Shown one piece after another: positions 45,442 to 53,235 of a stretch of DNA of 64,000 nt (its first letter is position 1; each line of letters begins with the position of its first letter). This DNA comes from Sphingobacteriales bacterium. GTDB taxonomy: Bacteria; Bacteroidota; Bacteroidia; Chitinophagales; JADIYW01. Below the pieces are notes generated by a model that worked only from the letters and a program-made list of their open reading frames with translations, searched no databases and was not told where the DNA came from. The stretch is taken from contig CP064984.1 of assembly GCA_016699615.1 (NCBI GenBank), positions 806,001 through 870,000 on the forward strand, read 5' to 3'. A program made the position numbers and the translations under genes.

Positions 45442-46257
45442 GTGAAATCTGAACAAACAGAAATGGGTTTCTTTGACCACATCGAAGAGTTGCGATCGCA
45501 TATTATGCGTAGTGTGATTGCCATTTTTATTATGATGATTGTTGCATTTCTAAATAAGAAATTTATTTTTGATTACTTGATATTTGGTCCAACACGTGCA
45601 GATTTTCCTACCAATATTTTTTTCTGTGAATTGGGCGAAAGAATTTCGTTTTTGAAAGGTTTATGCATGAGTAGTTTAGAATACAAATTCATCAATACAG
45701 ATTTGGCTGGTCAGTTTATGTTGCACATAAAAACTTCTGCGATAGTTGGATTTATTGCTGCCTTTCCATATGTGTTTTGGGAATTTTGGCGTTTTATAAA
45801 ACCTGCATTGTACGAACAAGAGATAAACAATACAAGAGGAATTGTTTTTGCAACATCTATATTATTTGTTATTGGCTGTTTGTTTGGTTATTATATTATC
45901 GCACCATTCTCAATCAACTTTTTATTTAGTTATGATGCTATATCTCAAGCTGAAAATTTAATTTCTATTGATAATTACATTTCTAATGTTACTGCAATGG
46001 TTTTGCCAACTGGCATCATGTTTGAGTTGCCTATGTTGGTTTATTTTCTTACAAGAATTGGTATCATTACACCAGATACCATGCAAAACTCAAGAAAGAT
46101 TGCATATATAGTTATTTTGTTTGTTTTGGCAGTAATTACACCACAAGGTGATATGTTTAGTTTGATACTTGTATCATTACCTATCATTTTATTATACGAA
46201 TTGAGTATTCTTGTATCTAAAAGAATACACAAAAATGTTGTGAAAGAATTGGCTTAG
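45442..46257 (+). CDS. tatC: Sec-independent protein translocase TatC
   Basis: Inner-membrane receptor of the twin-arginine export pathway. Up to 271 residues with six membrane helices. The N-terminal signature is MGFFDHIEELRSHIMRS, and FIAAFPYVFWEFWRFIKPALYEQE carries the conserved cytoplasmic loop with the Glu. GIMFELPMLVYFLTRIGII and VILFVLAVITPQGDMFSLILVSLPIILLYE form the later conserved helices. The frame can start at GTG 45442 or ATG 45463; the -7 box favours the ATG, while some relatives have a short extension. TatA is not adjacent. Confidence 0.94.
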   Translation: MKSEQTEMGFFDHIEELRSHIMRSVIAIFIMMIVAFLNKKFIFDYLIFGPTRADFPTNIFFCELGERISFLKGLCMSSLEYKFINTDLAGQFMLHIKTSAIVGFIAAFPYVFWEFWRFIKPALYEQEINNTRGIVFATSILFVIGCLFGYYIIAPFSINFLFSYDAISQAENLISIDNYISNVTAMVLPTGIMFELPMLVYFLTRIGIITPDTMQNSRKIAYIVILFVLAVITPQGDMFSLILVSLPIILLYELSILVSKRIHKNVVKELA

Positions 46258-46940
46258 TTGTTTTGATTTATATTTTCTAAGTAGCCTTTTGTTATTAGAT
46301 ATTGTGCAATGATGTAAGTAAACATGATACATACTCTATCTAAATAAAAATGTTGTTTGAATGCTGATACTGCAATACAAGAATCTGAAAACATAAACAA
46401 CAAAGCACCAATAAATACATATGTAAATGATTTGCTTGATACTAATTGATATCTATTTAATGCAGTGATTGACATTGTAACAATGACGATACTATATGCA
46501 TAGATTGGTAATTTCATTGCTTGAATACTATTGCCTAAATACATCCAAAGTGATAATACAAATACAACAAATGGTATAATTAGATTTGGTTTTTGCACTA
46601 CATTTCCTGCTTTATTTTGCTTGATAGTATCTTTTATAAATGCTATAATATATTGTACATGTGCAAGCAAGAAAAAAACTAATCCAAGAATAAAAAAGAG
46701 CTTTGACTTTTCTGCTGGCTGTTGATGTCTTATCATTAAAAAAATATCGCCAAACCAAGAAAAAAATAATCCTAATAATAGAAATATAATTTTACTTTTT
46801 TGCTTCTGTTGCGTGAATGCATAAATCATCAGCAATGGCATTAGAAGTATTTTACTATAAAAGATTACTTGATAATTTTCTGTAAATTCTCCTATAATTT
46901 CTATAGTTGCGGCAATGAAGTATAGTATTAAGACAATCAT
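46254..46940 (-). CDS. YhhN/TMEM86 family membrane protein (lysoplasmalogenase-like)
   Basis: 228 residues with about eight hydrophobic segments. FFSWFGDIFLM (SxxGD near 59-68) and GALLFMFSDSCIAV (FxxSDxxIA near 178-191) are the two conserved catalytic-type blocks of the family. The eukaryotic member hydrolyses lysoplasmalogens; the bacterial role is uncertain. It overlaps the tatC stop by 4 bp in a convergent arrangement. Confidence 0.82.
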   Translation of the reverse strand: MIVLILYFIAATIEIIGEFTENYQVIFYSKILLMPLLMIYAFTQQKQKSKIIFLLLGLFFSWFGDIFLMIRHQQPAEKSKLFFILGLVFFLLAHVQYIIAFIKDTIKQNKAGNVVQKPNLIIPFVVFVLSLWMYLGNSIQAMKLPIYAYSIVIVTMSITALNRYQLVSSKSFTYVFIGALLFMFSDSCIAVSAFKQHFYLDRVCIMFTYIIAQYLITKGYLENINQNN

Positions 46941-46945
46941 CTTTT

Positions 46946-47980
46946 TTATAAATTACTTTTTATTGTTTGATTACACAACTTAAATAATACTCTTGCGCCA
47001 ACATTTGCATTCCATTCAAAATCGTTTTCGTTTGGTGCAACTTCGTTCAAATCAAATCCTATAATTTTTCTTCCACTATCTACAACTTTTCTAATTAAAT
47101 AAATTGCTTCATCAAATGTAAATCCACCAACTACTGGCGTTCCTGTGTTGATGCAATAGTTTCTATCCAAACCATCTATATCAAAACTTATATATACATT
47201 TTTAGGCAATTCATTTATTATTCCATCAACAATTTTGCTCCAAGTATGTCCTTCAAACTTTTTATCTTTTATGTCCCAATCAAAAAATGTTTTAATTTTT
47301 TCATGAGTTTCTGTTGTGCTAAATTCTTCAGGTGACAAATCTCTGATGCCAACTTGTACTAGCTTGCTAATTTGTGGAATTTGAATGGCATTGTACATTA
47401 TTGATGCATGAGAATATGTGAAGCCTTCATATGCATTGCGCAAATCTGCATGTGCATCAATTTGTAGTATACCAAAATCTTCGTAATGATTGGCTAATGC
47501 TTGCATGTAACCAAGTGGTGTGCTATGGTCGCCGCCAAGCAATGCTAATAATTTTCCATCTTTGAGAATTTTATCTGTTTCTTCAAATACCCATTGTCTC
47601 AGTTCATTGCATGCTGCATTAATTTCATTTAAGCTATTGAGCATAGTTGTGTTATCTTTGATATCAATGCCATTTTCTAATAGTTTGATATACTCATTTG
47701 CTTTTGGTCTTAGTTGCTTGCTTTTTTGCATCCAGTGTTCTGAAATTTTTAGCATATAAGCACCATATTGGTACGCGTTTTCTAAAAATGGATCAAAGAA
47801 ATCTAACTGAGAACTTGCGTCTAAGATTGCTTGTGGTGCTGCTGCTGTGCCTGCACTGTATGAAACTGTAACTTCCCATGGAATTGGCAGAATGATAATA
47901 CTTGCATCATTGTATTGGTGTGGATAGGAAAAAATATTTCCGTTTTTTACGCCTACATCATTTGGATTAAAGTCTAACAT
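46946..47980 (-). CDS. Arginase/agmatinase/formimidoylglutamase family ureohydrolase
   Basis: 344 residues with the binuclear manganese motifs: LLGGDHSTPLGY (first), ILQIDAHADLRNAYEGFTYSHASIM (second, DAHxDxR), and YISFDIDGLDRN (third). The N-terminal region VSYSAGTAAAPQAILDASSQLDFFDP is typical of Bacteroidota formimidoylglutamase-like proteins. It hydrolyses a guanidino-type group to yield urea or formamide; which one cannot be told from sequence, and no hut or agmatine genes are adjacent. Confidence 0.88.
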   Translation of the reverse strand: MLDFNPNDVGVKNGNIFSYPHQYNDASIIILPIPWEVTVSYSAGTAAAPQAILDASSQLDFFDPFLENAYQYGAYMLKISEHWMQKSKQLRPKANEYIKLLENGIDIKDNTTMLNSLNEINAACNELRQWVFEETDKILKDGKLLALLGGDHSTPLGYMQALANHYEDFGILQIDAHADLRNAYEGFTYSHASIMYNAIQIPQISKLVQVGIRDLSPEEFSTTETHEKIKTFFDWDIKDKKFEGHTWSKIVDGIINELPKNVYISFDIDGLDRNYCINTGTPVVGGFTFDEAIYLIRKVVDSGRKIIGFDLNEVAPNENDFEWNANVGARVLFKLCNQTIKSNL

Positions 47981-48067
47981 TTATATTCTTTGATACAAAT
48001 GTAGCAATTATAGGACAAACATGATATTTAAAAATATTAATTCTGATGGCTGAATACTTTGTAGAAT

Positions 48068-48532
48068 TTATTCAACATAATAGTCTTTCATATTTTTATC
48101 TAAAAAATCAAAATCTAAACTTATAAATGCATACATACATTTTACAGCAAATTCTAAGTTTTGATTTTGCATAGTAATATTTTCGTTTACAATTACTTCC
48201 TTTTCACCTAGCAAACCAAATAGTACTTTTTTCATTTTCTTAGATTCTCTATCTAAAGATATTTCAAATTTTAATCCATTTTCTTTTAAATCATTTCCAA
48301 ATGTAAATTCTGGACCAATGTCAAATATATATTCAATTTGGGCTTCTGGATAATAGTAGATTGTGAAATAATAATAATCATGAATTATATCATCGTGTTT
48401 TGCATACACATCATGATTAAGTTGTGCCCAATCTATATTTTTAAATATTTCTATTACTTCATTATTAGAAATACTATCATATGTTCTTTCATCTTCTTCA
48501 AAAGGATGTTGAAATTCTACATCAAACAACAT
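48068..48532 (-). CDS. Uncharacterised 154-residue protein
   Basis: No family recognised. Acidic and aromatic-rich, starting MLFDVEFQHPFEEDERTYDSISNNEVIEIF and including DYYYFTIYYYPEAQIEYIFDIGPEF, so mostly beta strands; no signal peptide or membrane segment. It starts 8 bp after the ftsH stop on the same strand and is probably co-transcribed with rsfS and ftsH. Confidence 0.6.
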   Translation of the reverse strand: MLFDVEFQHPFEEDERTYDSISNNEVIEIFKNIDWAQLNHDVYAKHDDIIHDYYYFTIYYYPEAQIEYIFDIGPEFTFGNDLKENGLKFEISLDRESKKMKKVLFGLLGEKEVIVNENITMQNQNLEFAVKCMYAFISLDFDFLDKNMKDYYVE

Positions 48533-48540
48533 AACAAATA

Positions 48541-50535
48541 CTATTTATCATTATTTTCTACAACTGTTGTTGTTTCGGTAGTTGTTGTTGTGTCTACATC
48601 AGGAACAATTACATTATCTTCATCAAATGGTCTTTTGCCAAAAATTAATTCTAAGTCATCTTTAAATATCACTTCTTTTTCTAAAAGTATTTTTGCTAAT
48701 GCATCTAATTTTTCTCTATTGGCACTAAGAATTTCTTTTGCTCTTGTATATTGACTTTCTATGATTTCAGAAATTTCTTTATCAATCAGCTCTGCTGTTT
48801 TTTCAGAATAAGGTTTTTGAAAAGAATATTCTGATTGTCCTGATGAATCGTAGTAAGATATATTTCCGATTTTATCACTTAAGCCAAATATTTTCACAAC
48901 TGCTTGTGCTTGTTTTGTTACTTTTTCTAAATCGCTTAATGCGCCAGTAGATATATTACTAAACACAACTTCTTCTGCTGCTCTTCCGCCCATAGTTGCG
49001 CACATCTCATCTAATATTTGTTCTTTTGTTGTAATACTTCTTTCTTCAGGCAAATACCAAGCTGCGCCCAAAGATTGCCCACGTGGTACTATAGTTACTT
49101 TAATTAATGGTGCTGCATGCTCAGTAAGCCAACTCACAGTTGCGTGCCCTGCTTCATGATAAGCAATTCGTGATTTCTCTGCAGGTTTTATTACTTTATT
49201 TTTCTTTTCCAATCCACCAACTACTCTATCAATTGCATCTAAGAAATCTTGTTTTTCTACTGCTTTTTTATCTTTTCTTGCAGCTACCAATGCAGCTTCA
49301 TTACAAATATTTGCAATGTCTGCGCCTGAGAAACCTGGTGTTTGTTTTGCTAAAAATTCAACTTGTACATCATTACTTAGTACTAATGGTTTTAAATGTA
49401 CTTTGAAAATTTGTTCTCTTTCTTTTACTTCTGGCAAATCAACATAGATTTGTCTATCAAATCTTCCTGGACGTAATAATGCAGTATCTAATACATCTGG
49501 TCTGTTTGTTGCCGCCATTAGGATAATACTTTTATCGCCAGAAAATCCATCCATTTCAACTAATAATTGATTTAATGTACTTTCTCTTTCATCATTGCTT
49601 TGAAATGTATTTTTGCCTCTTGCACGTCCAACTGCATCAATTTCATCTATAAAAATTATACATGGTGCTTTCTCTCTTGCTTGTCTAAATAAGTCTCTTA
49701 CCCTTGATGCACCTACACCCACAAACATCTCTACGAAATCTGAACCTGAAAGTGAGAAGAATGGTACTTTTGCTTCGCCAGCTACAGCTTTTGCTAGTAA
49801 TGTTTTTCCAGTTCCCGGAGGACCAACTAATAAAACTCCTTTAGGTATTTTTGCACCTAATGTTGTATATTTTTGTGGATTCTTTAAAAAGTCTACAACT
49901 TCATGTACTTCTTCTTTTGCGCCATCTAATCCAGCTACATCATCAAATGTTATAGTTACTTTTGTGTCTTTATCTACAAGGTTTGCTTTAGACTTGCCTA
50001 TATTAAACATTTGTCCGCCCATTCCGCCTCCCATTCCACCTGTTGCTTTGCGCATCAAAAACATCCAAACTGCAATTAATAATATAATAGGAAAAAACCA
50101 GCCGATGATATCTAATAATCCTTTTCTCATTTCTGATTTTAAAGGCACTAATTTCTTTGTTTCTACATTAGCTTGGGCTACATCGAATTTATCTTTGAAA
50201 GATTCTACGGTTACGATAGGCACGATAAAGTGTGGTCCTCTGTTTTCTGAGCCAATTTTTGTATTTCTAAATTCTTTATAGATTTCTTTATTTTTTAATG
50301 AATCTTTATTGATGTAGACTTCTGCAATTTTGTCATTAACAATAATTACTTCTGCCACATCATGTGTAGGTAAAAGGTTTCTAAAGAACTGTTCTTCAGA
50401 AATTTCATTTTGCTTTACATTCAATCCATAAAGTTGAAATGCTAATAAACCTGCTAGTATAACACCAAATATCCAATAACCACTAATTCCGTTATTTTTC
50501 TTCTTTTTCTTATCGTCTTCTGGTAATAAGTCCAT
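48541..50535 (-). CDS. ftsH: ATP-dependent zinc metalloprotease FtsH
   Basis: Inner-membrane quality-control protease. 664 residues: two membrane helices (about 20-38 and 142-162) around a periplasmic domain, a glycine/methionine-rich linker after them (GGMGGGMGGQM), AAA domain with Walker A GPPGTGKT, Walker B IIFIDEIDAV and SRH ATNRPDVLD...GRFDRQI, then the zinc site HEAGH starting at H460 and the C-terminal protease domain. The tail is Thr/Glu-rich. Upstream rsfS is 7 bp away, so the two form an operon. Confidence 0.96.
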   Translation of the reverse strand: MDLLPEDDKKKKKNNGISGYWIFGVILAGLLAFQLYGLNVKQNEISEEQFFRNLLPTHDVAEVIIVNDKIAEVYINKDSLKNKEIYKEFRNTKIGSENRGPHFIVPIVTVESFKDKFDVAQANVETKKLVPLKSEMRKGLLDIIGWFFPIILLIAVWMFLMRKATGGMGGGMGGQMFNIGKSKANLVDKDTKVTITFDDVAGLDGAKEEVHEVVDFLKNPQKYTTLGAKIPKGVLLVGPPGTGKTLLAKAVAGEAKVPFFSLSGSDFVEMFVGVGASRVRDLFRQAREKAPCIIFIDEIDAVGRARGKNTFQSNDERESTLNQLLVEMDGFSGDKSIILMAATNRPDVLDTALLRPGRFDRQIYVDLPEVKEREQIFKVHLKPLVLSNDVQVEFLAKQTPGFSGADIANICNEAALVAARKDKKAVEKQDFLDAIDRVVGGLEKKNKVIKPAEKSRIAYHEAGHATVSWLTEHAAPLIKVTIVPRGQSLGAAWYLPEERSITTKEQILDEMCATMGGRAAEEVVFSNISTGALSDLEKVTKQAQAVVKIFGLSDKIGNISYYDSSGQSEYSFQKPYSEKTAELIDKEISEIIESQYTRAKEILSANREKLDALAKILLEKEVIFKDDLELIFGKRPFDEDNVIVPDVDTTTTTETTTVVENNDK

Positions 50536-50542
50536 AATTCTA

Positions 50543-50926
50543 TTATTTATATTTTTTTATAGTAGCATCATGCCACAATTCTTCTAATTGATAAAACTCT
50601 CTTCGTTCTCTTTGAAATACATGTACAACAATCTCTCCAAAATCTAGTAAACACCATTCACCAAGTGAACGGCCTTCTACGTGTAATGCTTTTACGCCAT
50701 ATCTTTTCTTCATTTCTTCTTCCACATGGTCTGTTACTGCTCTTGTTTGTGTGGTACTTTCGCAATGGCAGATGATAAAAAAATCAGTAATGGCATCTGT
50801 AATATTTCGCAAATCTAAACTTACGATATCATTTCCTTTTCTATCTTGAATTAAGTCAACTACAAGTTCTACTAAGTCTTGCTCTGTTGCTTTTTGTTGT
50901 TTTTTTGCTTTAATTGTTGTTTTCAA
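50543..50926 (-). CDS. rsfS: Ribosomal silencing factor RsfS
   Basis: 127 residues. The RsfS core is IVSLDLRNITDAITDFFIICHCESTTQTRAVTDHVEEEM, and the C-terminal VEGRSLGEWCLLDFGEIVVHVFQRERREFYQLEELW is diagnostic. It binds L14 on the 50S subunit and blocks subunit joining in starvation. Encoded just before ftsH; divergent from birA, the usual Bacteroidota arrangement. Confidence 0.95.
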   Translation of the reverse strand: MKTTIKAKKQQKATEQDLVELVVDLIQDRKGNDIVSLDLRNITDAITDFFIICHCESTTQTRAVTDHVEEEMKKRYGVKALHVEGRSLGEWCLLDFGEIVVHVFQRERREFYQLEELWHDATIKKYK

Positions 50927-50963
50927 AAATTATATTTGTTATTTTACATAAAACTACGAAGTT

Positions 50964-51728
50964 TTGAACATAATAGTTAACGAAACGCATTATATTGGCA
51001 AGAATTTAATAATTTTTAAATCTCTCACGTCTACTAACGATTACGCTAAAGAACTTATATCAAAAAGTACGCCTAAAAATGGTTCGGTAATTTTGACAGA
51101 AGAGCAGACAGCTGGACGTGGTCAGGCAGGAAATGAATGGCACGCAGAACCAAATCAAAACATTACTTGTAGTATTATTTTAGACACATCAACTTTGGAA
51201 GTTAATCAGCAATTTATATTAAATATGCTGGTAGCTATTGCTGTAAGGCAAACTATACATGAGTTTATTGCTGACAAAGACAGTTCTTTCTGCATTAAAT
51301 GGCCAAATGATATTATGGTAAATAGTAAGAAAATAGCTGGCATTTTGATTGAAAACTCTATACAAGGTAATTATCTACAATACAGTATTCTTGGAATTGG
51401 AATTAATGTCAATCAACAAGCATTTTCAAAAGAAATACAAGCTACAAGTATTAGTCTAGAAAATAATTTAGAAATGGATATGATTGAGATTTTCAAAAAA
51501 TTGCTACTCAATATTGAAAATGTGTACGCAAATATCTACAACAAAGACTATATACAACAAGAATACCTAAAGCATCTATTTTGGAAAGATGAGCTAAAAA
51601 CATTTCATTATAACAACGAGATAATTTCTGCAAAAATAGTTGGTATTAATGATTTTGGACAATTATTACTACAATACAACAATGATATAATTCCTATAAA
51701 TAATAAAGAAATTAAGTATATTATATAA
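50964..51728 (+). CDS. birA: Biotin--[acetyl-CoA-carboxylase] ligase
   Basis: 254 residues, the short form without an N-terminal HTH, so an enzyme only and not a repressor. STNDYAKELI, the biotin-AMP loop TAGRGQAGNEWHAEP, CIKWPNDIMV and KIAGILIEN are all present in order, with the C-terminal SH3-like domain following. Attaches biotin to carboxylase carriers. Confidence 0.94.
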   Translation: MNIIVNETHYIGKNLIIFKSLTSTNDYAKELISKSTPKNGSVILTEEQTAGRGQAGNEWHAEPNQNITCSIILDTSTLEVNQQFILNMLVAIAVRQTIHEFIADKDSSFCIKWPNDIMVNSKKIAGILIENSIQGNYLQYSILGIGINVNQQAFSKEIQATSISLENNLEMDMIEIFKKLLLNIENVYANIYNKDYIQQEYLKHLFWKDELKTFHYNNEIISAKIVGINDFGQLLLQYNNDIIPINNKEIKYII

Positions 51729-51774
51729 ATAAATTATTACGCATAATTAAGTTAAATATTAGATAGTTTTAAAT

Positions 51775-51782
51775 TACCTTTG
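51775..51782 (+). promoter_or_regulatory. -7 box of gldC
   Basis: TACCTTTG, matching TAnnTTTG, 15 bases before the ATG at 51798. Confidence 0.5.
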
Positions 51783-51797
51783 CAAAAAAAAACAAAC

Positions 51798-52151
51798 ATG
51801 GCAAAAGAATCTGAAATAAAATTTAAGATAGAACTAGACCAACAGCATTTACCTGAAAGTATTACATGGTTTGCAACAGATAATCCGAATAGTGGTGGCG
51901 AAGCATGCAAAACTATGTTAATTTCTATGTGGGATGGAAATGAGAAAAATACATTAAATATAAACCTTTGGACAAAAGACATGCAAGTAGATGAAATGCA
52001 CACGCATTTTTTTCAAACTATGCTAAATTTAGGCGAAACTTATTTCAAAGCAACTGCAAATCCTTACATTCAAAATGAGATTAAACAATTTTGTATGGAC
52101 TTAGCAGACAAAACAAGAGCTTGGGAAGAATCTGGAAGAAAAAATGTATGA
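51798..52151 (+). CDS. gldC: Gliding motility protein GldC
   Basis: 117 residues starting MAKESEIKFKIELDQQHLPE; an in-frame ATG at 51780 lies inside the promoter and is rejected. The DNPNSGGEACKTMLISMWD and KDMQVDEMHTHFFQTMLNLGETYFKAT blocks are typical of GldC, a small cytoplasmic protein needed for efficient gliding in Flavobacterium. It overlaps the next gene by 8 bp, so the two are translationally coupled. Confidence 0.92.
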   Translation: MAKESEIKFKIELDQQHLPESITWFATDNPNSGGEACKTMLISMWDGNEKNTLNINLWTKDMQVDEMHTHFFQTMLNLGETYFKATANPYIQNEIKQFCMDLADKTRAWEESGRKNV

Positions 52152-53181
52152 TTTATTAATCATTGGACAAGGCTTGGCTGGTACAATGCTAGCACATTTT
52201 GCGCTAGAACGTGGGCTTTCTATTTGCATAATTGATTCTTTTAATCCGAATTCTGCCTCAAATGTGGCAAGTGGTGTTGCTAATCCAATTACTGGAAGAA
52301 AGATGGTTAAAACATGGATGGCAGATACTTTATTTCCATATGCAAAATCAACCTATCGTGCTATTGAGCAAAAATTTGACATTCAATTTTTAGAAGAAAC
52401 TCCAATTAAAAAAATATTTTCTTCTGATGATGATGTGCATGCATGGCACAAACATAGCAACAACATAGAATACAAAAATTATATTGGCACTATAGCAAAT
52501 TTTGACAATAACTGTATAAACGCAAAATTTGGTGCAGGAGAAATTCAACAAACATTTTGGTTGAACACAAAAGTACTTATTGAACATTACAGAAAACTAT
52601 TTTTAGACAAAGGCATTTTATTTAGTGATGCCTTTGATTATAGCTTATTAAACATTGGAGAAAAAATTCAATACAAAGATATTGTTGCTTCAAAAATTGT
52701 ATTTTGTGAAGGTTATAAAGTTATTGAAAATCCATTTTTTAATTTTATTCCAATTAAAACTGCAAAAGGTGAACAGCTAAAAATTCATATAGAAAAATTG
52801 CACACCAAATACATTGTAAATAAAAATATATTTATAATTCCAACAAACAATAATAACTACCATGTTGGTTCTACTTATATTTGGAATGATCTTGATGAGC
52901 AAGTAACTGAGCTTGGAAGAAAAGAAATAATAGATAAGTTGGAAAGATTGATTTCATGCAACTATGAAATATTAGAAGAAAAAGCTGGAATTAGACCAAC
53001 AATAAAAGATAGAAGACCTGCACTTGGAAAACATAAAATACATAAAAATCTATTTGTTTTTAATGGATTAGGCACTAAAGGCATAACACTATCTCCGTAT
53101 TTTTCAAACCACCTACTATCGCACATATTTGATGGCGAAGAATTATTAGCTGAAGTAGATGTAAAAAGATTTTATAAATAA
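52144..53181 (+). CDS. FAD-dependent oxidoreductase (D-amino-acid oxidase fold)
   Basis: 345 residues. FAD dinucleotide motif GQGLAGTMLAHFALERG (about 8-24), then SASNVASGVANPITGRKMVKTW, a typical DAO-family loop, and a C-terminal FVFNGLGTKGITLSPYFS where the second FAD contact lies. MnmC/ThiO/glycine-oxidase-like enzymes share this layout; the substrate is not evident. It overlaps gldC by 8 bp and is probably expressed with it. Confidence 0.85.
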   Translation: MYDLLIIGQGLAGTMLAHFALERGLSICIIDSFNPNSASNVASGVANPITGRKMVKTWMADTLFPYAKSTYRAIEQKFDIQFLEETPIKKIFSSDDDVHAWHKHSNNIEYKNYIGTIANFDNNCINAKFGAGEIQQTFWLNTKVLIEHYRKLFLDKGILFSDAFDYSLLNIGEKIQYKDIVASKIVFCEGYKVIENPFFNFIPIKTAKGEQLKIHIEKLHTKYIVNKNIFIIPTNNNNYHVGSTYIWNDLDEQVTELGRKEIIDKLERLISCNYEILEEKAGIRPTIKDRRPALGKHKIHKNLFVFNGLGTKGITLSPYFSNHLLSHIFDGEELLAEVDVKRFYK

Positions 53182-53212
53182 AAATAGGTTATCTTTTCGA
53201 TAACCTATTTTT
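53182..53212. terminator. Bidirectional terminator between the FAD oxidase and the PorE-like gene
   Basis: aataggttatc-ttttc-gataacctatt, an 11-base perfect stem, followed by TTT on the plus strand and preceded by AAAA, so it can serve both converging genes. Confidence 0.75.
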
Positions 53213-53235
53213 ACACTATTTAAAAATTCTAACTA

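Noticed and set aside
49613..50281. 222-codon plus-strand frame inside ftsH
   Set aside because: Antisense to FtsH; low-complexity Pro/Ser shadow of conserved Gly/Ala-rich motifs.
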